Of a stretch of 20,450 nucleotides of DNA, positions 8,277 through 15,692 are shown piece after piece; position 1 is the first letter of the stretch; each line of letters opens with the position of its first letter. A program made the position numbers and the translations under genes. The stretch comes from Flavobacteriaceae bacterium (GTDB lineage: Bacteria; Bacteroidota; Bacteroidia; Flavobacteriales; Flavobacteriaceae), in NCBI GenBank assembly GCA_030618945.1, contig JAUXCI010000009.1, forward strand, positions 1 to 20,450, read 5' to 3'. The notes beneath the pieces are model-generated. The model saw only the letters and a program-made list of their open reading frames with translations. It had not been told where the DNA came from and ran no database searches.

Positions 8277-8987
8277 CTATAACCTGTTTTCATCAGCCAA
8301 ACTATAATAGCCCTGCCCAGCAATAATAACATGATCCAGCACCTTAATATCCAACATCTTACCCCCTTTTACGATTTTTTCAGTTAACTGTATATCAGCA
8401 TTACTCGGAATTAAGTTTCCTGATGGATGGTTATGACATAGGACGATACTTGTTGCCCCCAGTGCAATACCCTTTTTAAAGATCAGGCGCACATCAACAA
8501 GTGTGGCAGTAATTCCTCCAATGCTCAATTGGGTTTTATCAAGAATTTTATTTGCATTGTTTAAGAAAAGAATCCAAAACTCTTCATGTGACAAGTCTCC
8601 CAGAATGACTTGCATAATGTCAAATACGTCTTTGGAACTGTTTACTTTTTGTTTTTCCTGCGCGAGTTCAACATTTCTTCGTCTTCCCATTTCAAGTGCC
8701 GTAATAATACTTACGGCCTTGGCCATTCCTATGCCTTTAAATTGTCTAAGCTCAGTCGAGCTTAATTTAGCCAAGGCATTTAGATTATTACCATGGTGCA
8801 ATAAAATCCGTCTGGACAAGGCCAGGGCGCTTTCTTCCCTGGTCCCGGATCCAATAACAATGGCGAGCAATTCGGCATCAGACAGTGACGACTTGCCTTT
8901 GAGTAACATTTTCTCCCTTGGACGATCATCTTCTTTCCAATGTTTTATGGTTAAAGACTTATTAATTTTATTTACATTTTTGTGCAT
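8277..8987 (-). CDS. radC: RadC family JAB/MPN metalloprotein
   Basis: This RadC-type protein is 236 aa from the chosen start. The N-terminal part, LTIKHWKEDDRPREKMLLKG then SLSDAELLAIVIGSG, is typical RadC, followed by a helix-hairpin-helix-like segment (LRQFKGIGMAKAVSIITALE). The C-terminal JAB/MPN domain ends with the JAMM zinc motif CHNHPSGNLIPSNAD (about residues 184-198). Despite its name, its role in DNA repair is unproven in the family. The frame extends 21 codons upstream to 9050. I chose Met at 8987 because it is preceded by AGGTGG five bases upstream and gives the family's usual length, while the upstream extension reads like an untranslated leader. It is divergent from trkA. No mobile genes are nearby, so this looks like the chromosomal copy. 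Confidence 0.93.
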   Translation of the reverse strand: MHKNVNKINKSLTIKHWKEDDRPREKMLLKGKSSLSDAELLAIVIGSGTREESALALSRRILLHHGNNLNALAKLSSTELRQFKGIGMAKAVSIITALEMGRRRNVELAQEKQKVNSSKDVFDIMQVILGDLSHEEFWILFLNNANKILDKTQLSIGGITATLVDVRLIFKKGIALGATSIVLCHNHPSGNLIPSNADIQLTEKIVKGGKMLDIKVLDHVIIAGQGYYSLADENRL

Positions 8988-8998
8988 AATTCCACCTA
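8988..8998 (-). promoter_or_regulatory. radC: Shine-Dalgarno-like site fixing the radC start
   Basis: On the minus strand AGGTGG lies five bases before the ATG at 8987. Such strong ribosome-binding sites are uncommon in this window, and this one favours the internal Met over the longer frame that opens at 9050. Confidence 0.5.
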
Positions 8999-9018
8999 AA
9001 AATATAAAAGAAAAACAA

Positions 9019-9026
9019 TACATTTG
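9019..9026 (+). promoter_or_regulatory. Candidate -7 box (TACATTTG) upstream of trkA
   Basis: The plus strand reads TACATTTG, a perfect TAnnTTTG match, 70 bases upstream of the trkA ATG and inside the divergent radC-trkA region. No clear TTG lies at the usual distance upstream, so this is only a candidate. Confidence 0.35.
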
Positions 9027-9096
9027 TAAATTAAACCGGACGAAAATCAAGGTCTTTTCTCCTGTTTATTGGAAAAGTTGAATCAATAAAAATTAA

Positions 9097-10446
9097 ATGA
9101 AAATTATAATTGCAGGTGCTGGAGAGGTAGGGTTTCACTTATCCAAATTGCTTTCCTTCGAATCTCACGAGATCATCCTGATTGATCAAGATAAAGATCG
9201 TTTGGTTTATGCCGACTCCAAACTAGACATCAAAACATTGGAACGTGATGCAACTTCGATTCTTGGACTCAAAGAAGCCAATGTTCAGAATTCAGATCTT
9301 TTTATAGCGGTCACGTCTTCAGAAGCGACAAATATCACGGCCTGTGTCATTTCAAAAAAACTTGGGGCCAAAAAAACCATAGCCAGGATTAGCAATTCTG
9401 AATTCTTAGATAATAAAGATGAAGTCAATTTCGTAGAAATGGGAATAGATGAATTGATTTCTACTGAAGAGCTTGCTACTAATGAAATCAAGCTCTTGCT
9501 CAAAAAAGCGACCTTTAACGAAACCCATGAGTTTGAAGGTGGTAAATTGACCATGGTTGCTATGATACTTTCGAGTAGAGCTCCTTTTGTTGGACAATCT
9601 GTAAAAGATGCAGCCGCCAACCTTTCTGGCATCAATTTTATGCCCATTGCCTTAAAAAGAAAAAACTCGGAGGAGACAATTATTCCAAGGGGTGACACCA
9701 TATTTCTGGCTGGAGATCAAACCTATTTTATCACCCTGGAAAAAGGAGTAGATGAATTAAACAGATTGGCAGCAAAAAAAAGTAAACCCATAAAAAACGT
9801 CATGATTCTTGGTGGAAGTAAGATTGGTGAAAAGACTGCCAGGGAGCTTTGCGGCAAAAATCTGAAAATCAAAATAATTGAATACCATAAATCCAGGGCC
9901 ATTGAACTTGCCGAAGAACTTCCTGATGCCTTAGTCATTTACGGTGATGGAAGGGATGTTGAACTTCTGGAAGACGAAAATGTTTCTGACATGGATGCGG
10001 TTCTCGCAGTCACCGGAAGGTCTGAAACGAATATTATGTCCTGTTTGGTGGCCAAATCAAAAGGAGTTGATCGCACCATTGCTTTGGTTCAAAACGTCGA
10101 CTATTTTAATTTGAGTAAAAACATAGGAGTTGATACGCTCATCAATAAAAAACTATTGGCGGCCAATTCTATTTTTAGATATATTAGAAAAGGTGAAGTG
10201 CTTGAAATGACCATTTTAAATAGTATAAATGTCGAGATTTTAGAATTCAAGGCCCACAAGAACTCCAAGATAACTAAACGAAAAATTAAAGACCTTAAGT
10301 TCCCTAGAAATGCCATAATTGGAGGTGTGATCAGAGATGAGACAGGAGTAATCGCCCTCGGAGATTTTCAAATTCGTGAGGACGATAAAGTTGTAGTATG
10401 CTGTTTTCCTAAGACAATCTCTAAGGTTGAAAGGTTCTTTAATTAA
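9097..10446 (+). CDS. trkA: Trk potassium uptake system NAD-binding peripheral protein TrkA
   Basis: This 449-aa protein has two tandem RCK units. The first starts MKIIIAGAGEVGFHLSKLL (nucleotide-binding GAGEVG at residues 7-12, acidic IDQD at the end of the second strand) and continues with SSEATNITACVISKKLGAKK. A first TrkA-C domain covers roughly 140-220. The second Rossmann unit begins NVMILGGSKIGEKTARELCG (about 234-253), with GDGRD and TGRSETNIMSCLVAKSKG. A second TrkA-C domain ends the chain. It is a cytoplasmic gating subunit that binds NAD(H) or ATP and controls TrkH. It ends 6 bases before trkH, so the pair is an operon. Full length for the family, with no lesions seen. Confidence 0.95.
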   Translation: MKIIIAGAGEVGFHLSKLLSFESHEIILIDQDKDRLVYADSKLDIKTLERDATSILGLKEANVQNSDLFIAVTSSEATNITACVISKKLGAKKTIARISNSEFLDNKDEVNFVEMGIDELISTEELATNEIKLLLKKATFNETHEFEGGKLTMVAMILSSRAPFVGQSVKDAAANLSGINFMPIALKRKNSEETIIPRGDTIFLAGDQTYFITLEKGVDELNRLAAKKSKPIKNVMILGGSKIGEKTARELCGKNLKIKIIEYHKSRAIELAEELPDALVIYGDGRDVELLEDENVSDMDAVLAVTGRSETNIMSCLVAKSKGVDRTIALVQNVDYFNLSKNIGVDTLINKKLLAANSIFRYIRKGEVLEMTILNSINVEILEFKAHKNSKITKRKIKDLKFPRNAIIGGVIRDETGVIALGDFQIREDDKVVVCCFPKTISKVERFFN

Positions 10447-10452
10447 TCCTAC

Positions 10453-11964
10453 ATGAAAAAATTCAATTTTAAAATCATTCTTCAACTTATGGGAATTCTC
10501 CTCCTTTTTAATGGAGGATTTATGCTTGTTTCAGGCATGGTGAGTTGGTATTATGATGATGGCGCGTTAAAAGGTATACTTACAGCCGGATTGATTACCT
10601 TGATTACTGGTTTGTTACTCCGATTTATAACCAAAGGATTTGAGAAAAGAATCAAAAAAAGAGAAGGATACCTGGTCGTTACTTTAGGCTGGGTTACCAT
10701 GTCATTGTCAGGTGCCTTACCTTATATCTTTACGGGTGCCTTACCCTCATTGACCGATGCATTTTTTGAAACCATGTCGGGCTATACCACTACCGGGGCT
10801 TCTATCATAAATGATATAGAAATAATGCCAAAAAGTATTCTTTTTTGGAGAAGTACCACACATTGGATAGGCGGTATGGGGATCATTGTACTCGCAATTG
10901 CCATTCTTCCTTTATTAGGGATAGGAGGTATGCAGATGTTTGCTGCCGAAGCACCGGGGCCCTCAGGCGATAAACTGCATCCGCGAATTACAGATACTGC
11001 TAAAAGGTTGTGGTTTTTGTATTTCGGACTAACGCTTTTTGAGGCTATTTTGCTCAAAATTGCAGGTATGGGATATTTTGATGCTATTAACCATGCGATG
11101 AGTACGCTGTCAACAGGTGGTTTTTCCACAAAAAACACAAGCATTGCCTTTTGGAACGATCAACCCCTGATACAATACATAATCATGTTTTTTATGTTTG
11201 TTGCCGGAACGAATTTTGTTCTCAGCTATTTTGCGGTTAAAGGAAATTTTACAAAATTCAAAAAGGATGAAGAATTTAAATATTACTTAACCGCAGTTTT
11301 ATCGATTACGGTAGTTACAACTGCGGTCGTATATTTCTATGCCAATGTATCTCAAGTGCCTACTGATATACAGGCAATAGCCCACCCTATGGTTTTTGGC
11401 GAACTGGAAAGTTCCTTTCGTCATGCCTTATTTCAGGTGCTGGCTGTTATCACTACAACTGGATTTGTATCGGCTGATTTCTCAATTTGGTCGCCTTTTT
11501 TAACGGTACTCTTCTTTGTTTTGATGTTTTTGGGGGCTTCGGCTGGTTCCACAGCAGGTGGAGTAAAGATAGTAAGGCACATTATCATGATCAAAAACGG
11601 GTTTTTGGAGTTCAAAAGGTCCTTGCATCCTAATGGAATCATACCCGTAAGATACAATAACAAGTCACTAAGCAGAGGAATCGTATTTAATATCATGGCG
11701 TTTTTTATCTTATACCTGATCATTTTTGTCGTTGGATCGCTTGTTTTTAGCTTTATGGGGGTTGATTTCATCACCTCTGTAGGTGCCGCGGCTTCTTCTT
11801 TGGGCAATGTGGGCCCTGCTTTTGGCGATCTCAGCCCTGTAAATAATTATTCGAGTCTTCCTCCTTTTGGAAAGTGGTGGTCAGCCTTACTCATGTTATT
11901 TGGACGCTTGGAATTGTTTACCGTGTTGATAATTTTCACCCCATATTTTTGGAGAAATAGTTAA
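10453..11964 (+). CDS. trkH: Trk potassium uptake system membrane subunit TrkH
   Basis: This 503-aa polytopic inner-membrane protein has the four pore-loop repeats of the Trk/Ktr/HKT superfamily. The loops are SGYTTTGASI (about residue 109), STLSTGGFSTKN (about 217), TTTGFVSADF (about 334) and SSLGNVGPAF (about 447). Each contains the conserved selectivity-filter Gly. The N-terminal helices (LMGILLLFNGGFMLVSGM) and the HWIGGMGIIVLAIAILPLLG segment are typical of TrkH. It mediates potassium uptake together with TrkA, encoded immediately upstream. It ends with TAA overlapping the left arm of an AT-rich hairpin. Confidence 0.95.
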   Translation: MKKFNFKIILQLMGILLLFNGGFMLVSGMVSWYYDDGALKGILTAGLITLITGLLLRFITKGFEKRIKKREGYLVVTLGWVTMSLSGALPYIFTGALPSLTDAFFETMSGYTTTGASIINDIEIMPKSILFWRSTTHWIGGMGIIVLAIAILPLLGIGGMQMFAAEAPGPSGDKLHPRITDTAKRLWFLYFGLTLFEAILLKIAGMGYFDAINHAMSTLSTGGFSTKNTSIAFWNDQPLIQYIIMFFMFVAGTNFVLSYFAVKGNFTKFKKDEEFKYYLTAVLSITVVTTAVVYFYANVSQVPTDIQAIAHPMVFGELESSFRHALFQVLAVITTTGFVSADFSIWSPFLTVLFFVLMFLGASAGSTAGGVKIVRHIIMIKNGFLEFKRSLHPNGIIPVRYNNKSLSRGIVFNIMAFFILYLIIFVVGSLVFSFMGVDFITSVGAAASSLGNVGPAFGDLSPVNNYSSLPPFGKWWSALLMLFGRLELFTVLIIFTPYFWRNS

Positions 11965-11992
11965 AATCATGGCTAAATTGATTTTGTTTTTA
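11963..11992 (+). terminator. Probable intrinsic terminator after trkH
   Basis: AAAATCA (11963-11969) pairs perfectly with TGATTTT (11979-11985) around a 9-base loop and is followed by GTTTTTAT. The stem is AT-rich and so not very stable. The position directly at the trkH stop and the T-run make a terminator the best reading. Confidence 0.5.
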
Positions 11993-12029
11993 TAAAAGTA
12001 AAATAGGAAGCCCTCATTGATTGATATTT

Positions 12030-12037
12030 TACTTTTG
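12030..12037 (+). promoter_or_regulatory. icmF: -7 box (TACTTTTG) upstream of icmF
   Basis: TACTTTTG is a perfect TAnnTTTG match located 38 bases before the icmF ATG (12076). Together with the terminator after trkH it suggests icmF has its own transcript. No TTG lies at the ideal distance: those at 12017 and 12021 are too close. Confidence 0.5.
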
Positions 12038-12075
12038 AAATTCAGTAACTTGCACCATAGAAATTGAACCTTAGC

Positions 12076-12312
12076 ATGAAAATAGCAAAGCCTTATTCCC
12101 CAAAAAACAAAATTCGAATTGTTACTGCAGCATCTTTATTTGATGGGCATGATGCCGCCATAAATATTATGAGGCGGATAATCCAGTCAACCGGAGTTGA
12201 AGTGATCCATCTTGGGCATGACAGGAGTGTTGACGAAGTGGTAAATACCGCTATTCAGGAAGATGCTAATGCCATTGCCATGACATCATATCAAGGGGGT
12301 CATAATGAATAG
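12076..12312 (+). CDS. icmF: IcmF N-terminal fragment: first part of the B12-binding domain, ended by in-frame TAG
   Basis: These 78 codons are the start of a fused isobutyryl-CoA mutase. They contain [20 protein letters not shown], with the DGHD histidine that becomes the lower axial ligand of cobalamin, then [20 protein letters not shown] and [13 protein letters not shown]. The last element is the Ser/Gly-Gly site that packs on the cofactor. The frame stops at TAG (12310-12312) and resumes in the same frame with [12 protein letters not shown], which completes the Rossmann-like domain. In homologues as I remember them, the residue here is Tyr (NEYFKYM), so one base change from TAT or TAC explains the stop. 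The start is ATG 12076; a TTG at 12064 is in frame but less likely. Alone, this fragment would be half a domain and probably unstable. Confidence 0.8.
   Translation: MKIAKPYSPKNKIRIVTAASLFDGHDAAINIMRRIIQSTGVEVIHLGHDRSVDEVVNTAIQEDANAIAMTSYQGGHNE
12310..12312 (+). other. icmF: In-frame amber codon interrupting icmF
   Basis: The codons read CAT AAT GAA TAG TTC AAA TAC ATG, and the frame is open on both sides for the full length of the enzyme. No homopolymer flanks the site. TAG serves as a normal terminator elsewhere in the window (for example at 474-476 and at 19944-19946), so genome-wide reassignment is not supported. Options are a real nonsense mutation, a sequencing or consensus error, or read-through. 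Confidence 0.9.
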
Positions 12313-12321
12313 TTCAAATAC

Positions 12322-15300
12322 ATGTTCGACCTTTTAAAGGAGAAAGGTGCTTCGCAAATCAAAATTTTTGGAGGTGGTGGAGGTGTATTTTTGCCTGCAG
12401 AAATTGAAGACCTTATGGCTTATGGAATCACACGAATCTATTCGCCTGACGATGGCCGTAAACTAGGGTTGCAGGGAATGATCAATGACATGATAGAACG
12501 ATGTGATTTTGATCCATCTTCTTTAATTAATAATGAAAAATCAGTTGTAGAACAACTTCGAAAGAATGACAAGAATGTAATCGCAAGATTAATTTCCTTA
12601 GCTGAAAACCAACCAGAAGTTTTTGGAACGCAATATGATTTTTTAAAAAAAACTGAATTCAAAACTCCAGTACTCGGTATAACCGGTACAGGGGGATCAG
12701 GTAAGTCATCAATTGTTGATGAATTGCTTAGAAGATTTTTAGCCGATTTTCCTGATAAAAATATAGGAATCATATCTGTTGATCCATCTAAAAGAAAGAC
12801 CGGAGGAGCTTTACTTGGCGACAGGATCAGAATGAATTCTGTAAACGATAACAGGGTTTATATGCGCTCTCTTGCAACAAGGCAATCTAATCTGGCGCTT
12901 TCTAAACACGTGAGTGATGCCCTGAACATTCTGAAAGCTGCTTCATATGATCTTATCATCCTTGAAACTTCAGGGATAGGTCAATCGGACACAGAAATTC
13001 TTGACCATTCAGATCTCTCTCTCTATGTGATGACTCCAGAATACGGTGCCGCCACTCAGCTGGAAAAAATAGACATGCTTGATTTTGCAAATGTCATATC
13101 CCTCAATAAGTTTGATAAAAAGGGTGGACTCGACGCTTTAAGGGATGTTAAAAAACAATACCAAAGGAATCATAACTTATGGGATACGGAGGTGGAAAAG
13201 ATGCCTGTTTATGGAACTATTGCCTCTCAGTTCAATGATCCTGGCACCAATAATTTGTATGCACATATTATTGAAAATCTAAACCAGCTCTCTCAAAAAG
13301 TCTTTGATTCATCTCATATGCTATCTGAAGGTTTAAGCGAAAAACAATATATCATTCCGCCAAACAGAGTTCGCTATCTTTCTGAAATTACCGATTCCAA
13401 CAAGCAATATGATAAATGGTGTACCGATCAAAGCGAAATTGCTCAAAAGCTATATGCGCTGTATCTCAGTATTAATAGTGTTTCTGGGCTCGAATTCGAA
13501 CTTGAACAAAATGGTTTAAACACTACCGCAATTAGCGATATTCTTTCTGAAGATAAAAGAAAATTAACCGAGCAGTTGGCAGATGAGTTTTATAAAACCA
13601 AAATGAATCTGACGGCTCATAACTGGGAACATATCATTGGATTTGACAAAAAAAAGCAATCCTATAAAAATGAGGTATTCAATTTTAAGGTAAGAGACAA
13701 AGAAATTCATATTAAGACACATTCTTCGTCATTATCACATTTGGAAATTCCAAAAATATCGCTTCCGAGATATAAGGCTTGGGGAGACTTACTTCATTGG
13801 ATCCTTCAGGAAAATATACCCGGAGAATTTCCGTTTACCGCAGGTATATATCCATTTAAAAGAACGGGAGAAGATCCTACGAGGATGTTTGCAGGTGAAG
13901 GTGGACCGGAACGAACTAACAGGCGGTTTCATTATGTGAGCCTCAATGCTGATGCCAAAAGACTATCCACTGCTTTTGACAGCGTGACCCTTTATGGTCA
14001 TGACCCGCATCACCGACCTGATATTTATGGTAAAATAGGTAATGCCGGAGTATCTGTTTGCTGCTTAGACGATGCTAAAAAACTTTATTCAGGTTTTGAA
14101 CTAACCAACCCTTTGACTTCAGTGTCCATGACCATTAACGGGCCCGCACCAATGTTACTGGGCTTTTTTATGAACACCGCTATTGATCAGGAATGCGAGA
14201 AATATATCATAGCCAATGGACTTAAGGAGGAAGTGAGGAAGAAAATTCAAGCCATCTACAAAAAGAAGGGTGGTAAAAAACCTGCATACCAGGGTGAACT
14301 TCCCAAGGGAAATAATGGCCTTGGCTTAATGCTTTTGGGAGTTACGGGTGATGAAGTTCTGCCCTTGGATGTATATAACAATATTAAAAAAGAAACCCTT
14401 TCAAAAGTAAGAGGTACCGTACAGGCTGACATACTCAAAGAAGATCAGGCGCAAAATACCTGTATTTTCTCCACCGAATTTGCTTTAAAAATGATGGGAG
14501 ATGTACAGGAGTATTTTACAAAGAATCAAATCAGAAACTTTTATTCAGTTTCTATATCGGGTTATCATATAGCTGAGGCCGGAGCAAACCCAATTTCTCA
14601 GCTTGCCTTTACCTTATCGAATGGCTTTACTTATGTTGAGTATTATCTGAGCCGTGGAATGGACATTGACAAATTTGGTCCAAATTTATCGTTCTTCTTC
14701 TCTAATGGTACTGATCCGGAATATGCTGTTATAGGTCGAGTTGCCAGAAAAATATGGGCCAAGGCCATGAAATTAAAATACGGTGCCAATGAAAGGGCTC
14801 AGATGTTAAAATACCATATTCAAACATCAGGCAGGTCACTGCACGCACAGGAAATTGATTTTAATGACATCCGAACAACGCTGCAGGCTTTATACGCTAT
14901 CTATGATAACTGCAACTCTCTACATACTAACGCCTATGACGAAGCGATTACAACCCCAACCGAGGAATCCGTAAGAAGAGCCATGGCCATTCAGCTGATC
15001 ATCAACAAAGAACTGGGTTTGGCAAATAATGAGAATCCCATACAAGGATCTTTTATCATTGAGGAACTTACCGATTTGGTTGAACAGGCTGTTTATCTGG
15101 AGTTTGACAAGATTACTGAACGCGGTGGTGTTCTGGGGGCTATGGAAACCATGTATCAAAGATCTAAAATTCAAGAAGAAAGCCTCTATTACGAGGAACT
15201 TAAGCATAGTGGTCAGATTGAAATCATAGGAGTAAATACTTTTTTGAGTAGCAAGGGATCTCCCACGATGCTTCCCCAGGAAGTAATCCGTGCCACTGAA

Positions 15301-15510
15301 CAAGAAAAACAACATCAAATTGATGTGATTGCAAATCTGCATAAAGCCAATGAGGATCTGAGTCAAAAAGAAATTAGTCTGCTCAAGGAAAAGGCAATCA
15401 AAAACGAAAATATTTTTGAACAGCTGATGCAAGCCACAAAAGTATGTAGCATTGGACAAATAACTTCGGCACTTTTTGAAGTAGGCGGGCAATACAGAAG
15501 AAACATGTAA
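12322..15510 (+). CDS. icmF: Fused isobutyryl-CoA mutase IcmF, main part (rest of B12 domain, G-protein chaperone, mutase)
   Basis: These 1,062 residues continue the icmF frame. First comes the end of the B12-binding domain ([13 protein letters not shown]). Next is a MeaB-like GTPase with P-loop GTGGSGKSS (about residues 122-130 of this segment), [20 protein letters not shown], switch ETSGIGQSD and base motif NKFD. The mutase barrel then has [32 protein letters not shown] and [14 protein letters not shown]. Phe in PFKR and Gln in DQAQN sit where methylmalonyl-CoA mutase has Tyr89 and Arg207, which points to isobutyryl/butyryl-CoA as substrate. With the upstream fragment the enzyme totals about 1,144 residues. 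If translated separately from ATG 12322 it would lack the cobalamin His ligand. No other lesion is visible. Confidence 0.88.
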   Translation: MFDLLKEKGASQIKIFGGGGGVFLPAEIEDLMAYGITRIYSPDDGRKLGLQGMINDMIERCDFDPSSLINNEKSVVEQLRKNDKNVIARLISLAENQPEVFGTQYDFLKKTEFKTPVLGITGTGGSGKSSIVDELLRRFLADFPDKNIGIISVDPSKRKTGGALLGDRIRMNSVNDNRVYMRSLATRQSNLALSKHVSDALNILKAASYDLIILETSGIGQSDTEILDHSDLSLYVMTPEYGAATQLEKIDMLDFANVISLNKFDKKGGLDALRDVKKQYQRNHNLWDTEVEKMPVYGTIASQFNDPGTNNLYAHIIENLNQLSQKVFDSSHMLSEGLSEKQYIIPPNRVRYLSEITDSNKQYDKWCTDQSEIAQKLYALYLSINSVSGLEFELEQNGLNTTAISDILSEDKRKLTEQLADEFYKTKMNLTAHNWEHIIGFDKKKQSYKNEVFNFKVRDKEIHIKTHSSSLSHLEIPKISLPRYKAWGDLLHWILQENIPGEFPFTAGIYPFKRTGEDPTRMFAGEGGPERTNRRFHYVSLNADAKRLSTAFDSVTLYGHDPHHRPDIYGKIGNAGVSVCCLDDAKKLYSGFELTNPLTSVSMTINGPAPMLLGFFMNTAIDQECEKYIIANGLKEEVRKKIQAIYKKKGGKKPAYQGELPKGNNGLGLMLLGVTGDEVLPLDVYNNIKKETLSKVRGTVQADILKEDQAQNTCIFSTEFALKMMGDVQEYFTKNQIRNFYSVSISGYHIAEAGANPISQLAFTLSNGFTYVEYYLSRGMDIDKFGPNLSFFFSNGTDPEYAVIGRVARKIWAKAMKLKYGANERAQMLKYHIQTSGRSLHAQEIDFNDIRTTLQALYAIYDNCNSLHTNAYDEAITTPTEESVRRAMAIQLIINKELGLANNENPIQGSFIIEELTDLVEQAVYLEFDKITERGGVLGAMETMYQRSKIQEESLYYEELKHSGQIEIIGVNTFLSSKGSPTMLPQEVIRATEQEKQHQIDVIANLHKANEDLSQKEISLLKEKAIKNENIFEQLMQATKVCSIGQITSALFEVGGQYRRNM

Positions 15511-15520
15511 GATTTTTGAA

Positions 15521-15580
15521 ATTCATGCATTCTCGCATTCATGCAATTTCCCTATTGTAGCATTGAAGCATTGTAGCATT
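15521..15580. repeat. Two runs of three ATTNNNGC octamers
   Basis: The intergenic region reads ATTCATGC-ATTCTCGC-ATTCATGC (15521-15544), a 9-base spacer AATTTCCCT, then ATTGTAGC-ATTGAAGC-ATTGTAGC (15554-15577) and a last ATT. All six units fit ATTNNNGC in an exact 8-base period, with outer units identical within each run. The array is too short and too close-packed for CRISPR. It could be a dispersed repeat family or an iterated binding site. Confidence 0.7.
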
Positions 15581-15581
15581 T

Positions 15582-15630
15582 GTCCTGAAGGCTTAAACCT
15601 ATTTCAGGACGAGACCCTTACTAGGAAGGG
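15582..15630. repeat. Tandem hairpins downstream of icmF
   Basis: GTCCTGAA (15582-15589) pairs perfectly with TTCAGGAC (15603-15610), with an inner AGG/CCT pairing. CCCTT (15615-15619) pairs with AAGGG (15626-15630) around ACTAGG. Neither hairpin is followed by a T-run, so they do not look like standard terminators. They abut the ATTNNNGC array, and both may belong to one small non-coding repeat element. Confidence 0.5.
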
Positions 15631-15644
15631 CAATATTCAAACAA

Positions 15645-15673
15645 TTGGAATTAGGAATTCTTTTGTAGATTTA
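15645..15673 (+). promoter_or_regulatory. Probable promoter of the hydrolase-transporter operon
   Basis: TTG (15645-15647), an 18-base spacer and TAGATTTA (15666-15673) fit the Bacteroidota -33/-7 arrangement with one mismatch in the last base of TAnnTTTG. The hydrolase ATG follows 19 bases after the box. Confidence 0.5.
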
Positions 15674-15692
15674 CGCTAACTTATTATAGTTT

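Noticed and set aside
8277..8987. RadC as a mark of a genomic island
   Set aside because: No integrase, transposase or other mobile gene surrounds it, and the neighbouring genes are ordinary chromosomal ones.
8503..9081. Long plus-strand open frame opposite radC
   Set aside because: It is the shadow of radC on the other strand; RadC carries a complete JAMM motif and a ribosome-binding site.
9285..9701. Minus-strand open frames within trkA and trkH (for example 9285-9701 and 11433-11807)
   Set aside because: They are codon-shadow frames opposite well-conserved genes and lack domains or signals.
12310..12312. Amber codon as pyrrolysine or a reassigned sense codon
   Set aside because: TAG ends other genes here (474-476, 19944-19946), no pyrrolysine genes are visible, and the expected residue is Tyr.
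14920..15492. 190-codon minus-strand open frame within icmF
   Set aside because: It is antisense to the conserved mutase C-terminus and has no recognisable domain or promoter.
15521..15580. CRISPR array
   Set aside because: The units are 8 bases with no spacers inside the triplets, and no cas genes are present.
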